Assembly: GCA_039621445.1 (NCBI GenBank)
Contig: CP154954.1
Location: forward strand, 37,495,703-37,559,702
DNA length: 64,000 nucleotides
Origin: Euglena gracilis
Taxonomy: Eukaryota; Euglenida; Euglenophyceae; Euglenales
Reading direction: 5' to 3'
Shown here one piece after another: positions 10,401-22,734 of this stretch. The position numbers and the translations under genes were made by a program. Below the pieces are notes generated by a model, which worked only from the letters and a program-made list of their open reading frames with translations, made no database searches and was not told the origin of the DNA. Position 1 is the stretch's first letter. Each line of letters begins with the position of its first letter.

Positions 10401-13267
10401 GCCAACAGGCCAATATCCCGCAGACAGCGCCAAAGCGCATCATGCTCCTGCACCTTTGCAGAAATCCAAAGGATGTTCACCAAAGCTCGAATGGGCGACG
10501 CAACCACCGTCAACTCCTGCTGTATTTGCAGCAATTCTGGTTCAGGGCTTGGACCTGCCAGATTATGGAGATATATTATTATCTCAATCCCGATAGGGAA
10601 ATCCCCCCGGACTATGTCCCCATTAGGCCCCGTTTCGAGAAGGAAAGCATAGACGATTATGTCAAACGCCGATTCGGCGATACGCTCGATAGAGCACTAT
10701 TCCAGCCGTTTTTCCAAGGCGGCAGACGGAACGAGCTGGGCATGGCCCTACCCCTCCTACGCTTCAACCACAGAATGGTTGAAGACGAAAGGAAACCATG
10801 GGATCTTTTCCGATTACGGAAAAGACAGGTGCCACAGGCACCTGCCCCGAAGCCGCAACCGGCTTCAGAAGTTCCGCCATCGGAACCTTCAACACAGCCG
10901 CAACCGGCATCAGTACCCACAACGCAGCCGCAACCGGCAACGCCTGTTCCCCAGGGTATTCCTGGTGACACACCGCCACCCGTCTTTGGGCGCGGTCGGC
11001 GTTACCTAAGTTCCAGCCTATCGGCTACTGCGGAACCATTTATCCCTAAGGGATTACAGGAGAGTCAATCTTCTGTCGCAACCTCTTCACCCCAGCCCGC
11101 TATTGCGGCACCCCCCACCAGCGCGACTGCGCAACCAACAGCTGTGCCTACCGCTACAGCGGAACAGCCAGCAGCCCCTGCCGCTTCACCAGAAACGGTG
11201 GAGGACAGTGAGGGGAGTGATGGTGAGGGCGGTGAAGACCGCATGGAAGGCCTGGAAGACATATGTGCTGATGAACCTCAGCAATCAGTCCTTCCACCAG
11301 TCCCAATAGGGTCCAGGACACCTCTTCCACCTGAAGGAGATGTCAGCTCAGAGTCTGAATCGCCTGCATCCGAGGCCGAACGGCCACCGGTACCCCCGGT
11401 ACCACCCCTAGCCTTACCAGTAGTGCCAACGGCACAAACGACGACAGAACCTGTCGCATCACCGACAATACCTACGGGTGTTTTAGGTGGTGTGTTACAG
11501 GGGCTCACCGCGGCGATGTCCGCAGTATCAGCAGTACTGACCCCTCGAGGCTCACCAGCCACATCCCCTCCCGAAACCCAAAGGGTTACTACGGCAGATA
11601 GCAGCTCAACAGCCGTACAGCCTACGGCTACAACTCCAATGGAGTTGGATGTCCCAGCAGCTAAACCAGCTGCACCAGCACCGCCAACCGCGGAAATGCA
11701 ACCGCCTCCTGCCAAACCGGCAGCATTGGCACCTCCTGCCAAACCGGCAGCCCCGAAACCGTCAACAGCGGAAAGACCACTGCCTCCGGCAGACCCTCGT
11801 GAAGAACGCCGATATGGCAGGCAGAAGAAGCCTAAGGCTAAACCTTCAGCCGAAGGCTGCAAGCCCGCTGAACAGCGGCGGGATGATGAGCCACCACCGT
11901 CTGGTGGAGATGGCTCTGGCACAGGCCATAGGCCTACGATACCCATGGCCAGCTATGTGGCTGCAACCTCTGAAGGCGCTAAGCGCAAACCGACAATCAG
12001 ACCGATTCGGTCAAATGTCCCTCACGAGGCCGATGAGCCATTTTGGACTGAGGACGTACTGTCCAGAGTAGACCCCCTCAACACTCGCCAGGCTAGGATC
12101 AATATGATCCGCAACAGCAGTGACCCCTGGCTGAACAAGTGGATCAAGCCCTTGTTCCACCGGGATCAACCCGGTATTTTCACGACCAGCCACACTTGGC
12201 GTTTTTGGAATGCGAAATCTCCAAGGGTATTAGCCCAATATTTTGGAGGAAATTTCGTACTGGATTTCCAGGACAACGATCCACTATTGTGGTTATGTAC
12301 AGCATGCCATAGGCTACGAAACGACATGCCCGCAGTGCATATCTGCACACGCAACCCGGATAGCATAAGCTTCCACCATGATGCATATGTGCGCAATTGC
12401 GCAGCACTGGTTTGTGGCGATTGCCTGCTGACATGGTCCAATATGGACAATTTCCGCTGGACAGAAAACGATTATGACAAGGACATACCTGTCCGTTGCA
12501 TCAACTGCCTACAGGCAGGTTTTTGGTTACCTGCCACTGGTGGTATGACTAGAATCATACCAGAAAATGAAGACCATCTGGTCAAATTCAAGCAGGACTA
12601 TAAATCCCAAATCAACTTCTACCAGTTCAAGAAGTTCAAAGCTGTACACAGCTACGGCACAGGCGGAATCGCCAAAGATTTTCATCTTGACAGCGCAGCT
12701 GTCCGACTCGCAGTCGAGTCAGCAGGCAAGGCCAAAGTGCCATACATTTTTCAAGACTCCGATTGGGACAGGGTAATATACCCACTTTTTACGGCACAAA
12801 GCCTGCCAAACCGACCAAGTTTTACCTTTTTGTTGCCTGAATACCCCCCTGAGGCCTACAAAATGGAATTTACCGATTGGGTAAGAGAAGTTTTAAGGCC
12901 ATTCACCATCCGAGCGCGAGTCGCAGGTTGGCACACCAAGGCAGATCCTGCCGTTTATCCGGGGATACCCCCACAGGTTCAATGCAACCATCCCCGCCTA
13001 AATTTTTGGATCTGGCCGGCAATGTTGCCACTTTTCTTCTGGGATAACCTCCAGAATTTTCTGCATCGCGAAGCCAACAGGCTTGGAGTACGATTACCCG
13101 ATGGGTATACACAAAAATGGGAATATCCCGACTTTGATGTTGATGAGCCTGAAAGGCAACTTGTAAATTTCGAACCTCCGATACTGGAGATAGTGGAATC
13201 TCCTGAAGGAGATTACGTTCGGGAGATCAGACCACCGACTCCAAGGAAATGGCCGTCTGTGCCATAG
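7465..13267 (+). CDS. Accessory ORF of the retrotransposon, function unknown, about 1,900 residues, two frameshifts
   Basis: From ATG 7465 the product starts MQDPGRGPGPPPIQYA and is Pro/Tyr/Ala/Gln-rich. The same composition continues in another frame from about 7590 (indel near CCCCTCC) and in a third from about 9040-9083, which then stays open for 1,394 codons to TAG at 13265-13267. Compact, Trp-rich and Cys-containing modules alternate with Pro/Ala linkers. Module 1 is near 8170-8450 (QWCACGQTLMTGKVYFM). Module 2 is about 9560-10830 (RCTHCHEKFAVDFWGFG, LLHLC). Module 3 is about 11990-13260 (WLCTACHRLRNDMP, VCGDC, RCINC: three CXXC pairs). Modules 1 and 3 share an EYPPE motif. No transmembrane segment, RT, protease or nuclease motif was recognised. 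Codon usage resembles the upstream pol, which supports it being part of the element. Confidence 0.75.
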
Positions 13268-15190
13268 ATACCCCAGGCTTACAGGCCACAGGTCCATGGA
13301 CCCTGTTCTGACCTTTCCATCAGGCCTATAGGCCTTGTATTCGGTATCTATCCCAGGCACATCTGCCAATATGTATTTTTACTTTACATATTACCCCCTC
13401 TCTTTTGGGCTACTGCCCACTTGTCGAGGTATATGCCTCTGGGGATACCCCATCGACAACATCGTGTCCGAGCAGCGCTGTGAAGCCTTCTCCTAGCGGT
13501 ATATGCCGCCAGTAAGAAGACACACAGCGTACAGCGCGCACACCGTAATAATAGCTCCCAACTTGTTACTTTTCGGCTATAAGGCCACATAAGACTGCCA
13601 GACAGCAAAACTTCTGCTAAGGTCTTTTGACCAGCCCCCCACTCCTCTCTCCTTTACCCCCCTGGGCAAAATATCGCTGTCGCCGGCAGTTGGTTTTGTA
13701 AATAGGTCTTTCTCCCTGGTCAGATATGACTGGCCAGGTGCCCCTTCCTTCCACACCCCACCCCTCAATCTTTTCCGATTATGGAATGAGACCTCCCTGC
13801 GTGTCATAGACACACCCCAAACTGGGTGGATGGGACTTTCTGGAATGGAAACCTTCCAGCCCCATTTCCCAATGGGCTCTTCCGCTTCCACCCCTCTGCC
13901 GCAATAAGTAGGCACTGCATAAGCGGTTAACCGCTTTTGCGCGTTTTTGCGTTATTTCGCAATTTCCTTCCCACACCCCTGGTGACAGGAGAACCAAAAG
14001 CCGCAAACGGCCTTGTGACATGTCCCCGTCACCAGGACTGTGTCCGGCATTCCGACTGGCCTGGTCCAGTAGGGAAATCGGGCATAGCCCTGGGAGGGGG
14101 ATGTGTACCAGGCAGCCGTAAGGCCGTGGTACTGTGTATGTAGGTATAAGCCTACGGCCAGATATAGCTCTGAGCCCCATACACAGTTACTATGCTAGGT
14201 GGTATTCCTACAGATGGCCAACGGCCTGAATTAGGAATACCAAAGCCTAATTCTGGTTCTCCTCTCCACAGGTGGTATTCTTTGCTTTTCATTCTGACTT
14301 TGCAAGACTTGATCACCAAGTCTCATTTTTCACATTTGAAGTCCTGAAAGGACATTTGTCACTTTGTCTGGTCCGTAGCCCATAGGGCTCCTCCCCTGCC
14401 TTGTGCTCTGCCTCTTAATTGGGGAAAAGGGCAAACAACTTTTATATTATTCTTTTCATTTTTCTGTTACTCCAACTTTTACCTTTTTGCGCACCAAAGG
14501 GCGAAAGCGAGGAAAGGTTGGACGTACACTGCCCCCCACCTGCTGTCACCACCCAGCCCCAGGGCTTTTCGCAGAAAAACGTCTCTGGAGGGCTCACGGC
14601 CGGATTCCCAGCATTTCACCCCCTGCCAGCAGCTGGGTTGGCATGCCAGCGTAGGATCCAAAACTTTGACACTTCAAATGGGTTTTTCTTCCTTGAATAC
14701 AAAGAGAACCACAAATGAGTTTCTTTTGAAGTATGAACTTGATTCAGAAAGCAAAGCATATGAAAGGCAACTTGTACACCTTTGTTGTACACACCTGTGC
14801 TTGCTGGTGGTGAGAGCGACGTACAAACAATGATTTCGGAATGGAGTGCCTTACTACTTCATTCTTTTCATTTCAGTTTCAGTCTTGCAACATTTTGCTC
14901 ACCTTCCATTTGATTCTGGAGCTTTCTACCCACTGGGTGAGTCCTATCGCCGGGGGAACGTTGAGAAAAGCGGCTGTCGGCGTCCCGACCGCGGACACTC
15001 CGAAATGATTCCCGAATCTCTTGATTCATGTGGGGGGAGGTCTGGTTTTCGTTAGAAATCTTGACTCGTCATCCGAAAACGCGTCCATTGGGACTGGTTA
15101 AGGCCAAGCGGGGAACCACGGCATGAGCGGAGACGCGGGGTGGGGGCTATGTGCCGGTAGACTCTGCAACCGGTGCGCGAATAGAAACTT
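13268..15190. other. Non-coding tail of the retrotransposon; LTR not identifiable
   Basis: There is no convincing ORF. The stretch to about 14400 keeps the element's flavour (many short GGCC-type palindromes such as GGCCTATAGGCC near 13325). The 3' LTR probably lies here, but without the 5' LTR its ends cannot be set. Further right the composition changes to mixed host-like sequence. Confidence 0.4.
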
Positions 15191-17980
15191 TTGAGCTCAA
15201 AGAGTCAGCAAGTGTGCCAACCACACCCATGTGAGGGTTTTGTTGGACGGAACACATTTGTGCGTGTAATTGGTCCAAATTGGTCACCAAATGATGCACT
15301 TGGAGAAGAACGGGGAATTTTGGAATCCCCTCCCAATCCTCCTGCAGCTGGTCAAGGCCCCATGCCCACTGATATTTTTACATTGCGTACTGAACCCATT
15401 TTTTGTTCACGCATCCTCTGTTTATACAGACCTTCAGACCTGGCACAGGCCAAACGAGCCACCAGTGTGTTGGTTAGGTTACCCTACATCAGGATTCAGC
15501 GTACAGGCCAAAAATTCCAGTGGGAAAGGGTTTTGTCCATACCCCAGTGTCCACATACAAGCCCGTTTCATTTAATGATGTGTTATGTGGCTGCCGAACG
15601 GTCATTCGTCAGACCTGGGCACCTTCTAAGTGTATTTAAACCCCTTCAGGGCAGACAGCATTGCGTCTATCGCAAAAGATTGCCAGACGCCAAACGCCAA
15701 ACATGAGGTGACCCCCCAGGTTTGGGCGCCAAATCCACAGGAGGGGAAGGGCTTGGTTTACTCAAAAAAAAATTCGGGCTTTCAACCCATAAACTGTTTG
15801 AAATTGGCCCTTTGAGGGGGTGGAGGCGTTTTTAACCCACCCTAGACGACTTGAGGTCCAAGGTGCCCTGGAAAATGCCCTGGACACCCTAATTTGTGAA
15901 AAATCGGGCCTCACAAGGGAAAAGTGTGGAGCCCGCGCCGCCTCGCACCCCCTCGCGGCAAGCGGACAAGGGGCGACGGGGCACCGAGGGCGAAGCACAA
16001 AGACCTTGAGAGCCCGACCCCCCACGCAAAGAAAACTTGTCTTCAAAAGCCCTCGGGGGGACGGGCCCCCCAAGGGGCAAAAAGACACAAGAAGGCATAG
16101 CCAACCTTCCGATCCAAACAGCACCGCTGGAGAACAGGGCATGGCCCTCCCTTCGTGTCCCTCCCTCCCTTGCCCCGGGGGTGACTCCAGCTCTCCGCGT
16201 CTCAGCCTGGCTTCGCCACCGCTTCACCCCTCCGTCGATACCAATTATTCGGAAAAGCATCCCCCATTAGTTGATGTTGAACGTTTTGTGATATTTTCCG
16301 GAAAATTGATGGTATGCGTTGGCCCCTCTCGTTCTGCAGTTTCATTTGAGCCCGAAATCTTGAGCTCGAGTTTATTGCCCTTTTCTTTTCTAAATTGGGA
16401 ATTGCCAACTCAGCGAAAAAGGCACCAGGAGACCTCACCCAACGCACCAAAGCGGCAAAGTGTGGAGCCTGAGGTGTCCCCAAAATTTTGGGTATTAAAA
16501 AAAATGCCCCTCCAGCCAGCCCGTGGTCAGTGCCCCTCCAGGCTCCAGGGGGTATTTCTTTTCAGTCGTCTTCGGCTGCCAGGAGGGCACCAACGTTGAA
16601 ATTGGAGTGAAATGTGAACCTCAAAATGAAGTCAAATTGGTCAGATGTGGATGCAGTCAATGCAGTGGGGATGATGTGATGGCGATGAGGGAATAAAAGA
16701 CGCGGCGAAGAACAAAAAGGCGTGGTGAGAGGGAAAGAGGTGTGCGTCACTGAGCATTGTTGCAATGCATAAGAAAATCATCGTCCACGCACAGCACCAT
16801 TTCCAATTTTTTTTTAGCCTTTGAGAACCCCCCCCCGGTCGTTATAAAAAAATCCTGTTCTGGAACAATGCAACCGTTGCGTTAATCTGCTGCGCCAATC
16901 TGCATTTTAAAAGACTGTGCCACAAATCACCCACCGCTGGTCCTCCTAATAAGCAGGGGGCCAACGGTGGTTCGCTCTCTGGACCCCACCCCAGCTGACA
17001 TCCTGTGTCAACAACAGGCTGAGAGTTTGACAGTTCTGCCCTGACAACACTGGCCTTTTGCTGGCCGGGGGCAAGAATGTCCCGAAGCGACCCGTGATCC
17101 AGCTCAGAGGCTGGGACTGGACCCAACCCAAGGTCAAACCAGGTGAAAGAAAATCGACACTGCAAGAATGCAATCACTGGGGACCTGAGATAAAACCTTG
17201 GAAACCCTCTAGCACCCAAATTGGCCAGGAGTCCGATACCAGCCGGCCCTGCATCCGTCCGATCCAGGGCCAGCTGTGTGCCTGGCCCCTGATGTGGCCA
17301 ATTTTGTACTGCTTTGGCCTGTTTCAACTTGGACATCCAGCGCCAGCTGCTGGGCAGGGCCAGGCCGGGTCGCCTCGAACCATCAGGTGCATACAATTTT
17401 TTACTGACCGGGGGGGGGGGCACTCCACTTTTTTTAAAAAAAAACCAGTCAGTCAGTCAGTCACTCATTTTCGGAAAACCAGCCAGTCACTACGCCCCCC
17501 TCCCCCCCGGGGGTCAGCCACTCAGAAAAACGGCCACTTTCCAGTCACTTTAGGTCATTTTAGGCCAAAAAAAAATTCCGGCGACTTGAGCACCGGGGTC
17601 ACTCAAGCCACTTTTGCCCATACCTGGCCGACCCCCCCGAGTCAAACCACCCAAGCAATTGACTGATCAGGTGGGAAAAGAGCTCAGTGCACAAAACCTG
17701 GTCCGGACCGTTCAAAAATTACACCCTCCCCTGAAAGAGGGTGAAAAATTTTCCTGAATGATAACCAAAAAACCACAACTTCCAAACCCGACTTCTATCT
17801 TATCTATTCCGATGCCCCCCCTCCCAAGTTGCACCCAGTAAGGGGGGCAAGGGAGGCTTTATATTTGGGGGGGGGAATCAAACTTTTTCAGGAAGCTCTG
17901 TGACCTTTAGTGGCCTTCAATTGTGGCCAAATACCAATTTTCTGCCAAATTTTTGTTGTGTACCTCATATTTTCGCAAAA
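15191..17980. other. Non-coding or undetermined stretch
   Basis: An open frame of 171 codons (15191-15706, +) has ordinary amino-acid composition, but an overlapping frame is also open and no domain is recognised, so it is not called a gene. 17446-17464 holds a CAGT microsatellite. The rest shows only runs of G, C and A and dispersed repeat fragments. Confidence 0.3.
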
Positions 17981-18063
17981 ATGTACCCCCCCAAGCCCAA
18001 TGAACACAAAGGTGACAATCTAGACGGTCTGAACGGGGGGTGTTCATTGGGCTTGGGGTACAG
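17981..18063. repeat. Short inverted-repeat element
   Basis: The ends are near-perfect inverted copies of each other: GTACCCCCCCAAGCCCAATG at the left (17982-18001) and CATTGGGCTTGGGGTAC at the right. About 30 bp lies between them. Another partial copy of the motif (GACAATCTAGACGGTC) follows at about 18089-18105. It looks like a small foldback or MITE fragment. Confidence 0.55.
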
Positions 18064-18299
18064 TTTCTGTGTGGATAAGGTATATGGTGACAATCTAGAC
18101 GGTCCGAACACCCCCTACCCCCTGTTCGTTGGGCAAGGGTGTTCATTAGGCATGGGGGGGGTAATTCATATCCAAGATGAAGCACTTCTGGTGAAAGAAA
18201 AATGTTGTATCCACCCAAAATTTTTCGACTTTTTCCTGAATGACACCGTCTGGCTCAACATCGGGGGGGGCTTTATATTGGGGGGGGCTTGATATTTGG

Positions 18300-18905
18300 A
18301 AAGGGGTTTACCGCATTTCTTCCAGGTAACATGCAAATATGGCAATGACAAAGATGAGTAAACAAAAATTCTCAGCACCTCCTTCTGGCTGGATTGTTGC
18401 AGAAAAGGCTCTTTCACAAACAAATAATCTATGAACGTTGGAAACGAGCATACCGATGCTCTTCACAAGCAGACTGCTGTTTCACCCACAAACTTCCCAA
18501 GCAACCATGGTTCTTGGTCCATGACTGACATTGCAATTTGGTCCATTTTGTAAACAGTGAAAACTTCCGAAATCTCTTCCACCAAATTGTGGCAGGATAC
18601 GCAAGATTTGGAAACACCCACTGATGTATTGGACGGCCCTTTTGAGGGGGATTTTTTCCGTTGGGGTGGGAAAAAAACAAAAAAAGAACAGTGCATTCAT
18701 CAAAAACATCCCAAACAGACATACATGTATGTGTTTGAAGTAGCGAGCAAAAATGTCTGTTCCCAATCTGCTGGCAACATGCACACAGGTTGCCCAATGT
18801 TCCCAAATGCGTTGTCAATCTTTCTATATTGAGCACAAAATTCCAATTCACATGACCGGGAATGAATTGTACTAAAAAGCAGCTTGGGCGAAAGCAAAGC
18901 AATGT
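18300..18905 (-). CDS. Possible exons of an unidentified minus-strand gene
   Basis: Three protein-like segments lie in order on the minus strand. About 18885-18727 reads CELEFCAQYRKIDNAFGNIG after a good acceptor (GCTTTTTAG) and ends at a GTATGT donor-like site. About 18600-18465 reads NLVEEISEVFTVYKMDQIAM and stops at TGA. About 18420-18310 reads KEPFLQQSSQKEVLRIFVYS. Composition is coding-like and the DNA is less GC-skewed than its surroundings. The phases between segments do not all agree, so the gene model is unproven and no family is recognised. Confidence 0.25.
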
Positions 18906-18986
18906 TCACTTCGTGCCCCAGACATGGTTCCTTTTCAACCTCGGAAAAAAAAACACACCACCCAAAAGATTAGAACAAAAAAAACA

Positions 18987-18991
18987 AATAT

Positions 18992-19032
<41 letters not shown>
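18987..19032. repeat. TA-rich microsatellite
   Basis: A tract of alternating T and A (TATATATA...) with a few C interruptions. Confidence 0.9.
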
Positions 19033-19034
<2 letters not shown>

Positions 19035-20835
19035 TCCACCAATCCTCCGATATGATGGTACAATTCCAGACAGATGGGGGCACCCCCTGCAAGTCCCTGC
19101 GAGCCCCCTCCCCAAATTTCTGGAAAAAAAGTCAGTCAATGTTGTTGCGAAAACAATTCAGACACTTTGAAGACAAGGGGGGGATGTGCCCCCCCAATAA
19201 GATCCCCCTGGGCCAGGCCAAGAAAAATCCAAAAAATAAGACCCCAAATTCTAGACCTCCTGACGGCGCAAAACCCCGGAGGCAATGAAAAAGAACCCCA
19301 ACAACCCCAATTATGGGCACAAAAAAATGATGAGAATTGTGATATATATCCCCCCCGGGCGCTTGTGCGCCTCAACGAACGTGTTGCTTCCATGATGGGG
19401 ATACTGTTGAGCAAAATCAACCCATATTTTGCATCTTTTCACTTTGAGAACGTTTGATTGCTCAACTTCTGGACATCAGATAAACTTGGTGGGGAAAAAA
19501 AGCACACAACCAAAACAAATATAACTCATAATTTGACTCCACCAACCTAAACATAGTATTTCAAGCCAAGTGTGGGACTCCAAAGCCAAAGGAATGGAGC
19601 CAGACATATACGCAAGGGTGGGGCTTAAACCCATCCCTGGAAAGCTCCAAGGCAAAGGTCCGCAACGTGCTTCTCCTCTGCATTTCATCCAGGCGTGTGT
19701 GTGCATAGATATGAGTAGAACAATTTTTTTGAAAAAAGATTTGGCCTTGTAAGAGAACATGCTTTTTGACAGAATCACTAACACCCCAAATGGCTTTGCC
19801 CCCTAACACCCCAAATGGCTTTGCCCCCTGCAAAATCAATGCACTAATCTTTTTGGCCCCAATCCCCTGCAAAATGATTTGGGAAGCACCTAATGAACCA
19901 GTGATCGACCAACTGACCACGTTTCCGAAAAGCAGTTTGTTAACAGGTCCTGTGTGTCCCCCCCCCCCGTAACAAAGGAAATTGTGGGGAATGATGCAAA
20001 AAAAGCATCTCAAATGCAAAAATGTTCAGGTGGACGATGAACAGAAGCATTAAATCATGTTACAGTTATAATAAAAAATTACTTGGATGGATGTTTTTTT
20101 GGCCAGTGGGCAAAAGAGGGGGGGGGGGCGGGGAACCTCCGTCCCCCATGAAAAAAAATCTTCAATTTCCATGAACATTGTTTGGGCAAGTTTTGGGGAA
20201 AATGTCTCAACATGATGTTGCAGGAAAATGGGGGAGACAAAATTTTGACCTTTTTGGGGGCACACCCTGGGGTCAGTCCCAATCCCGCTGGCACGGAAAG
20301 GGGAGGCTCAAACCCCACCGCCATCAAAGAGCCCATCCCCAAAAAATCAGCAGAGGTTCTTCTGAACCGATTGACTGAACCCAAAAACACCATCCTCCCC
20401 CATTTTAACACCCCCCCCCCTCGGGCACAAAATCCCAGCGAAATGGGAAAAAAAAAACACTACCCTGACAAATCGGGGCACAGAAATGATGAAAACGCTG
20501 ATTTCATGCCAGATTAAAGCTGAAAAAATTGCTGTGTTTTGCAAACCAAAAATGGGTCTCCAAGCCCCCCCCGCCCCCCAAATTAAGACCTGGCTATTTT
20601 TGGGTCCATTGCTGAAAACTTTTTGGGGGTTATTTAATTATTTATTTTTCTATTCATTTATTGTGTGTTGTAACCCCCCCCAAAGACCCTGGGCCTCCTT
20701 TTTGGGTCCGTTTCTGAAAATCCCAAAGACAATTTGGGGGTCTATTTGGATTTCCCCCCAAAAATCCGGAGGGGGGTCTCGGGTCTGGGGTCTCGGGTTT
20801 GGATTTTTGATGAAAAAAAATCGGCAGGGGGGCCT
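19033..20835. other. Non-coding, homopolymer-rich stretch
   Basis: No gene could be supported. A 25-bp tandem duplication (CACCCCAAATGGCTTTGCCC, twice) lies at about 19782-19830. Many runs of at least 7 G or C are present. Confidence 0.5.
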
Positions 20836-21440
20836 TAAACCCCTCCCTCACTTATAACCCCCCCGGGGGTTTAAGATCCTGTTTAGTGGTTGGCCCCGAG
20901 GGGGGGGTTATAAGTGGGGGGGTTCAGCCTTGGCGGTTCTCTTTGCCTTCTCATGGCTTCCGGGGGGGTTAGGGTTCGATATAAGGACAGGTGGGGGGGT
21001 CCGGACTCCCCCTGCGGGCCAGGGGGGGGGGGGGGGACACCCCCCCCACCTAAACAGTTGCGCGGTCAGGGTGACCGAAAAATTTTGACCCCCCAAAACG
21101 ACCAAAAGTGCCAATTTGGGCACTTTTTGGGGCAAAAATGTGCCAAAAATGCAAAAAATTTTCGGCGCAAAGCGCCGGAGGAAAAAATTCACCCTTTTTG
21201 GGGGGGTTCCGGGTGCCCCCCTCAGGGTCGGTCCGGACCCCCCTGGCAGGTGGGGGGGGGGTGGTCCGGACCCCCCTGCGGGCCGGGGGGGGGGGCCGGA
21301 CCCCCCACCTAAACCATGTACGCCCTCCTTAAATCAAACCCTGGGGGGGGTTATAAATCACGGTTTAGTGGTTGGGTCCGAGGGGGGGGTTATAAGTAGG
21401 GGGTTTATAGGATGGGGGGGTTATAAGTGGGGGTCGGGTT
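20836..21440. mobile_element. Inverted-repeat element with TTATAAGTGGGGG ends
   Basis: The left end AAACCCCTCCCTCACTTATA and the right end TTATAAGTGGGGGTCGGGTTTA are inverted copies. Each is followed inwards by a related block (GTTTAGTGGTTGG...CCGAGGGGGGG). An internal GCGC hairpin (CGGCGCAAAGCGCCGG) lies near 21167-21182. There is no coding content. The target-site duplication is not clear. Confidence 0.55.
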
Positions 21441-21868
21441 TATTTTGGGGGGGGGTCTTATTTTGACTGATTGGGCCCAAATAAAGATTTGTTTTGGGGG
21501 TCCAGTTTGGGACCATTCTTTTTTCCGTGCTTTGTACAAAAATACAGGAAAACTTGCCCCTTGGGGGAGGGTTACACTGGCCCTGACTCGGCCTGACCCC
21601 AGGGCCGGAACCCCCCCCCCCCAGGTCAGAACCCTGGAGTGGACGGGTGGTCAGATTCGATTCAGGGCAGGTGGGGGGGCCCCTCCTGTCCAGCAGGGGG
21701 GGGGGGTAACAGAAAGGAGCATGTATGGGTTGGAAACCCTCCAACCCATACATCCTCCTTTCGAACCTTGCTTGTGGTCGACCCTCCCACCCAGAGAGTT
21801 TCCAGGATGATTCCAGCCCTACCCCAAACAATTCATTTGGCTGGGAGCCAGCAACTTTTCAGTAGTTT

Positions 21869-22211
21869 GACCTCCGGCTTGCTAATCCAATTCACCCTGA
21901 AGAGGAGAAATTTGGACAATATTCACAAGCGAGTTCTGTTAATGAACTATTGTCGAGGAAAGCAATGGCCAACATTGTGAAGGTAGAGTGGGTGGGTGGG
22001 GCGAGGTAAATAGGTCCAGATGGAGACCGGCCACCGCAAGCGCAGGGGGATCTCACTGGACAGCAGCAGGAATGGGCAGCAACTGTGTGCAACTATGCGG
22101 CACACTTTTAATCACACACTTGGGCGAAGCCCAAAACGGTGCCCTGAAGATATTTATGCTAAGGCAACCTCCTCCATGAAACTGTGGACATCCTTAATGG
22201 ATAATGAATAA
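21869..22211 (+). CDS. Possible terminal exons of an unidentified plus-strand gene
   Basis: After an acceptor-like CTTTTCAGTAG, the segment 21869-21982 encodes a clearly coding-like peptide (FDLRLANPIHPEEEKFGQYS ... LLSRKAMANIVK) and ends at AAG|GTAGAG. If the 31 bases to TAG at 22013 are removed, the frame continues at 22014 (VQMETGHRKRRGISLDSSRN ... WTSLMDNE) to TAA at 22209-22211. Without splicing the frame stops nearby at TAA (VEWVGGAR). A 31-nt intron is very short, so which form is real is uncertain. No domain is recognised. Confidence 0.35.
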
Positions 22212-22451
22212 CAAGGCCACCGGACAGGATAGGGGGGAATGCAACATGGACCCTTGAAAAATGCGACACAAAAAAACAAATGAATGCTAATAAACACAAA
22301 TTGTATGGAAACATGACAAGGACACATTGACACATTTTGACACATTGGCAAACAGGACAAGGGTTGCAAGCATTCATCAATGACATCATCAGAAGGTATA
22401 AAAATCCAAAAGAAGGAAAGACAAATAAAATTGATGATGATGCGTCCCAAA

Positions 22452-22734
22452 CAGGGGTTTTTTTAAGACCGGGGGGGAGGGGGGGTGCGACCCCACCCAC
22501 CCCCCCCCGGGGGGGGCCCCCGGGGGGGGGGGGGGGGGTCCCGGGGGACCCACAAAAAAATGGCCGAAAAATCGCGAAAAGTGCTAAAAATAGATTTTTT
22601 TCGGCGCCTGCGGCGCCGAAAAGTATATCCCACCCCCCTCCGGGGGGACCCCCCCGGCGGGGGGGGGGGGGGGGGGGCTCGGCCGGACCCACCCACCCTA
22701 CCCCCCCCGGGGGTCCACGACTAAAAAACCCCTG
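22452..22734. mobile_element. hAT-like MITE, CAG...CTG ends, perfect 8-bp TSD
   Basis: The element starts CAGGGGTTTTTTTAAG and ends AAAAAACCCCTG (283 bp). GTCCCAAA directly precedes it (22444-22451) and directly follows it (22735-22742), a perfect 8-bp target-site duplication. The interior is GC runs plus a hairpin TTTTCGGCGC-CTGC-GGCGCCGAAAA near 22598-22622. There is no coding capacity. hAT-superfamily transposons make 8-bp duplications and often have CAGGG ends, so hAT is the likely class. Confidence 0.85.

Larger units (their letters stand above)
1..14101 (+). mobile_element. Ty3/gypsy chromovirus-like LTR retrotransposon with accessory ORF (5' end outside window)
   Basis: The domain order is Gag, protease, methyltransferase-like domain, RT, RNase H, integrase and chromodomain, followed by a large accessory ORF, all on the plus strand. 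RT-RNase H-integrase-chromodomain is diagnostic of chromoviruses. The 5' LTR and the start of gag lie left of the window, so the 3' LTR cannot be found by comparison. The right limit is a guess: a purine run (about 14091-14101) followed by TGTG could be a polypurine tract and LTR start. Several frameshifts interrupt the reading frames, mostly at C or T runs, so the copy is either defective or affected by assembly indels. Confidence 0.8.

Noticed and set aside
13268-15190. A specific 3' LTR
   Set aside because: The 5' LTR is outside the window, so any boundary would be guesswork beyond the tentative purine tract.
16842-17666. Overlapping long ORFs on both strands
   Set aside because: Composition is skewed by GC bias, both strands are open at once and no motif is present; treated as chance.
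22485-22724. Gly/Pro-rich ORFs over MITEs (also at 31386-31991, 47253-47825 and 26250-26591)
   Set aside because: They translate G and C runs of the elements and have no independent coding evidence.
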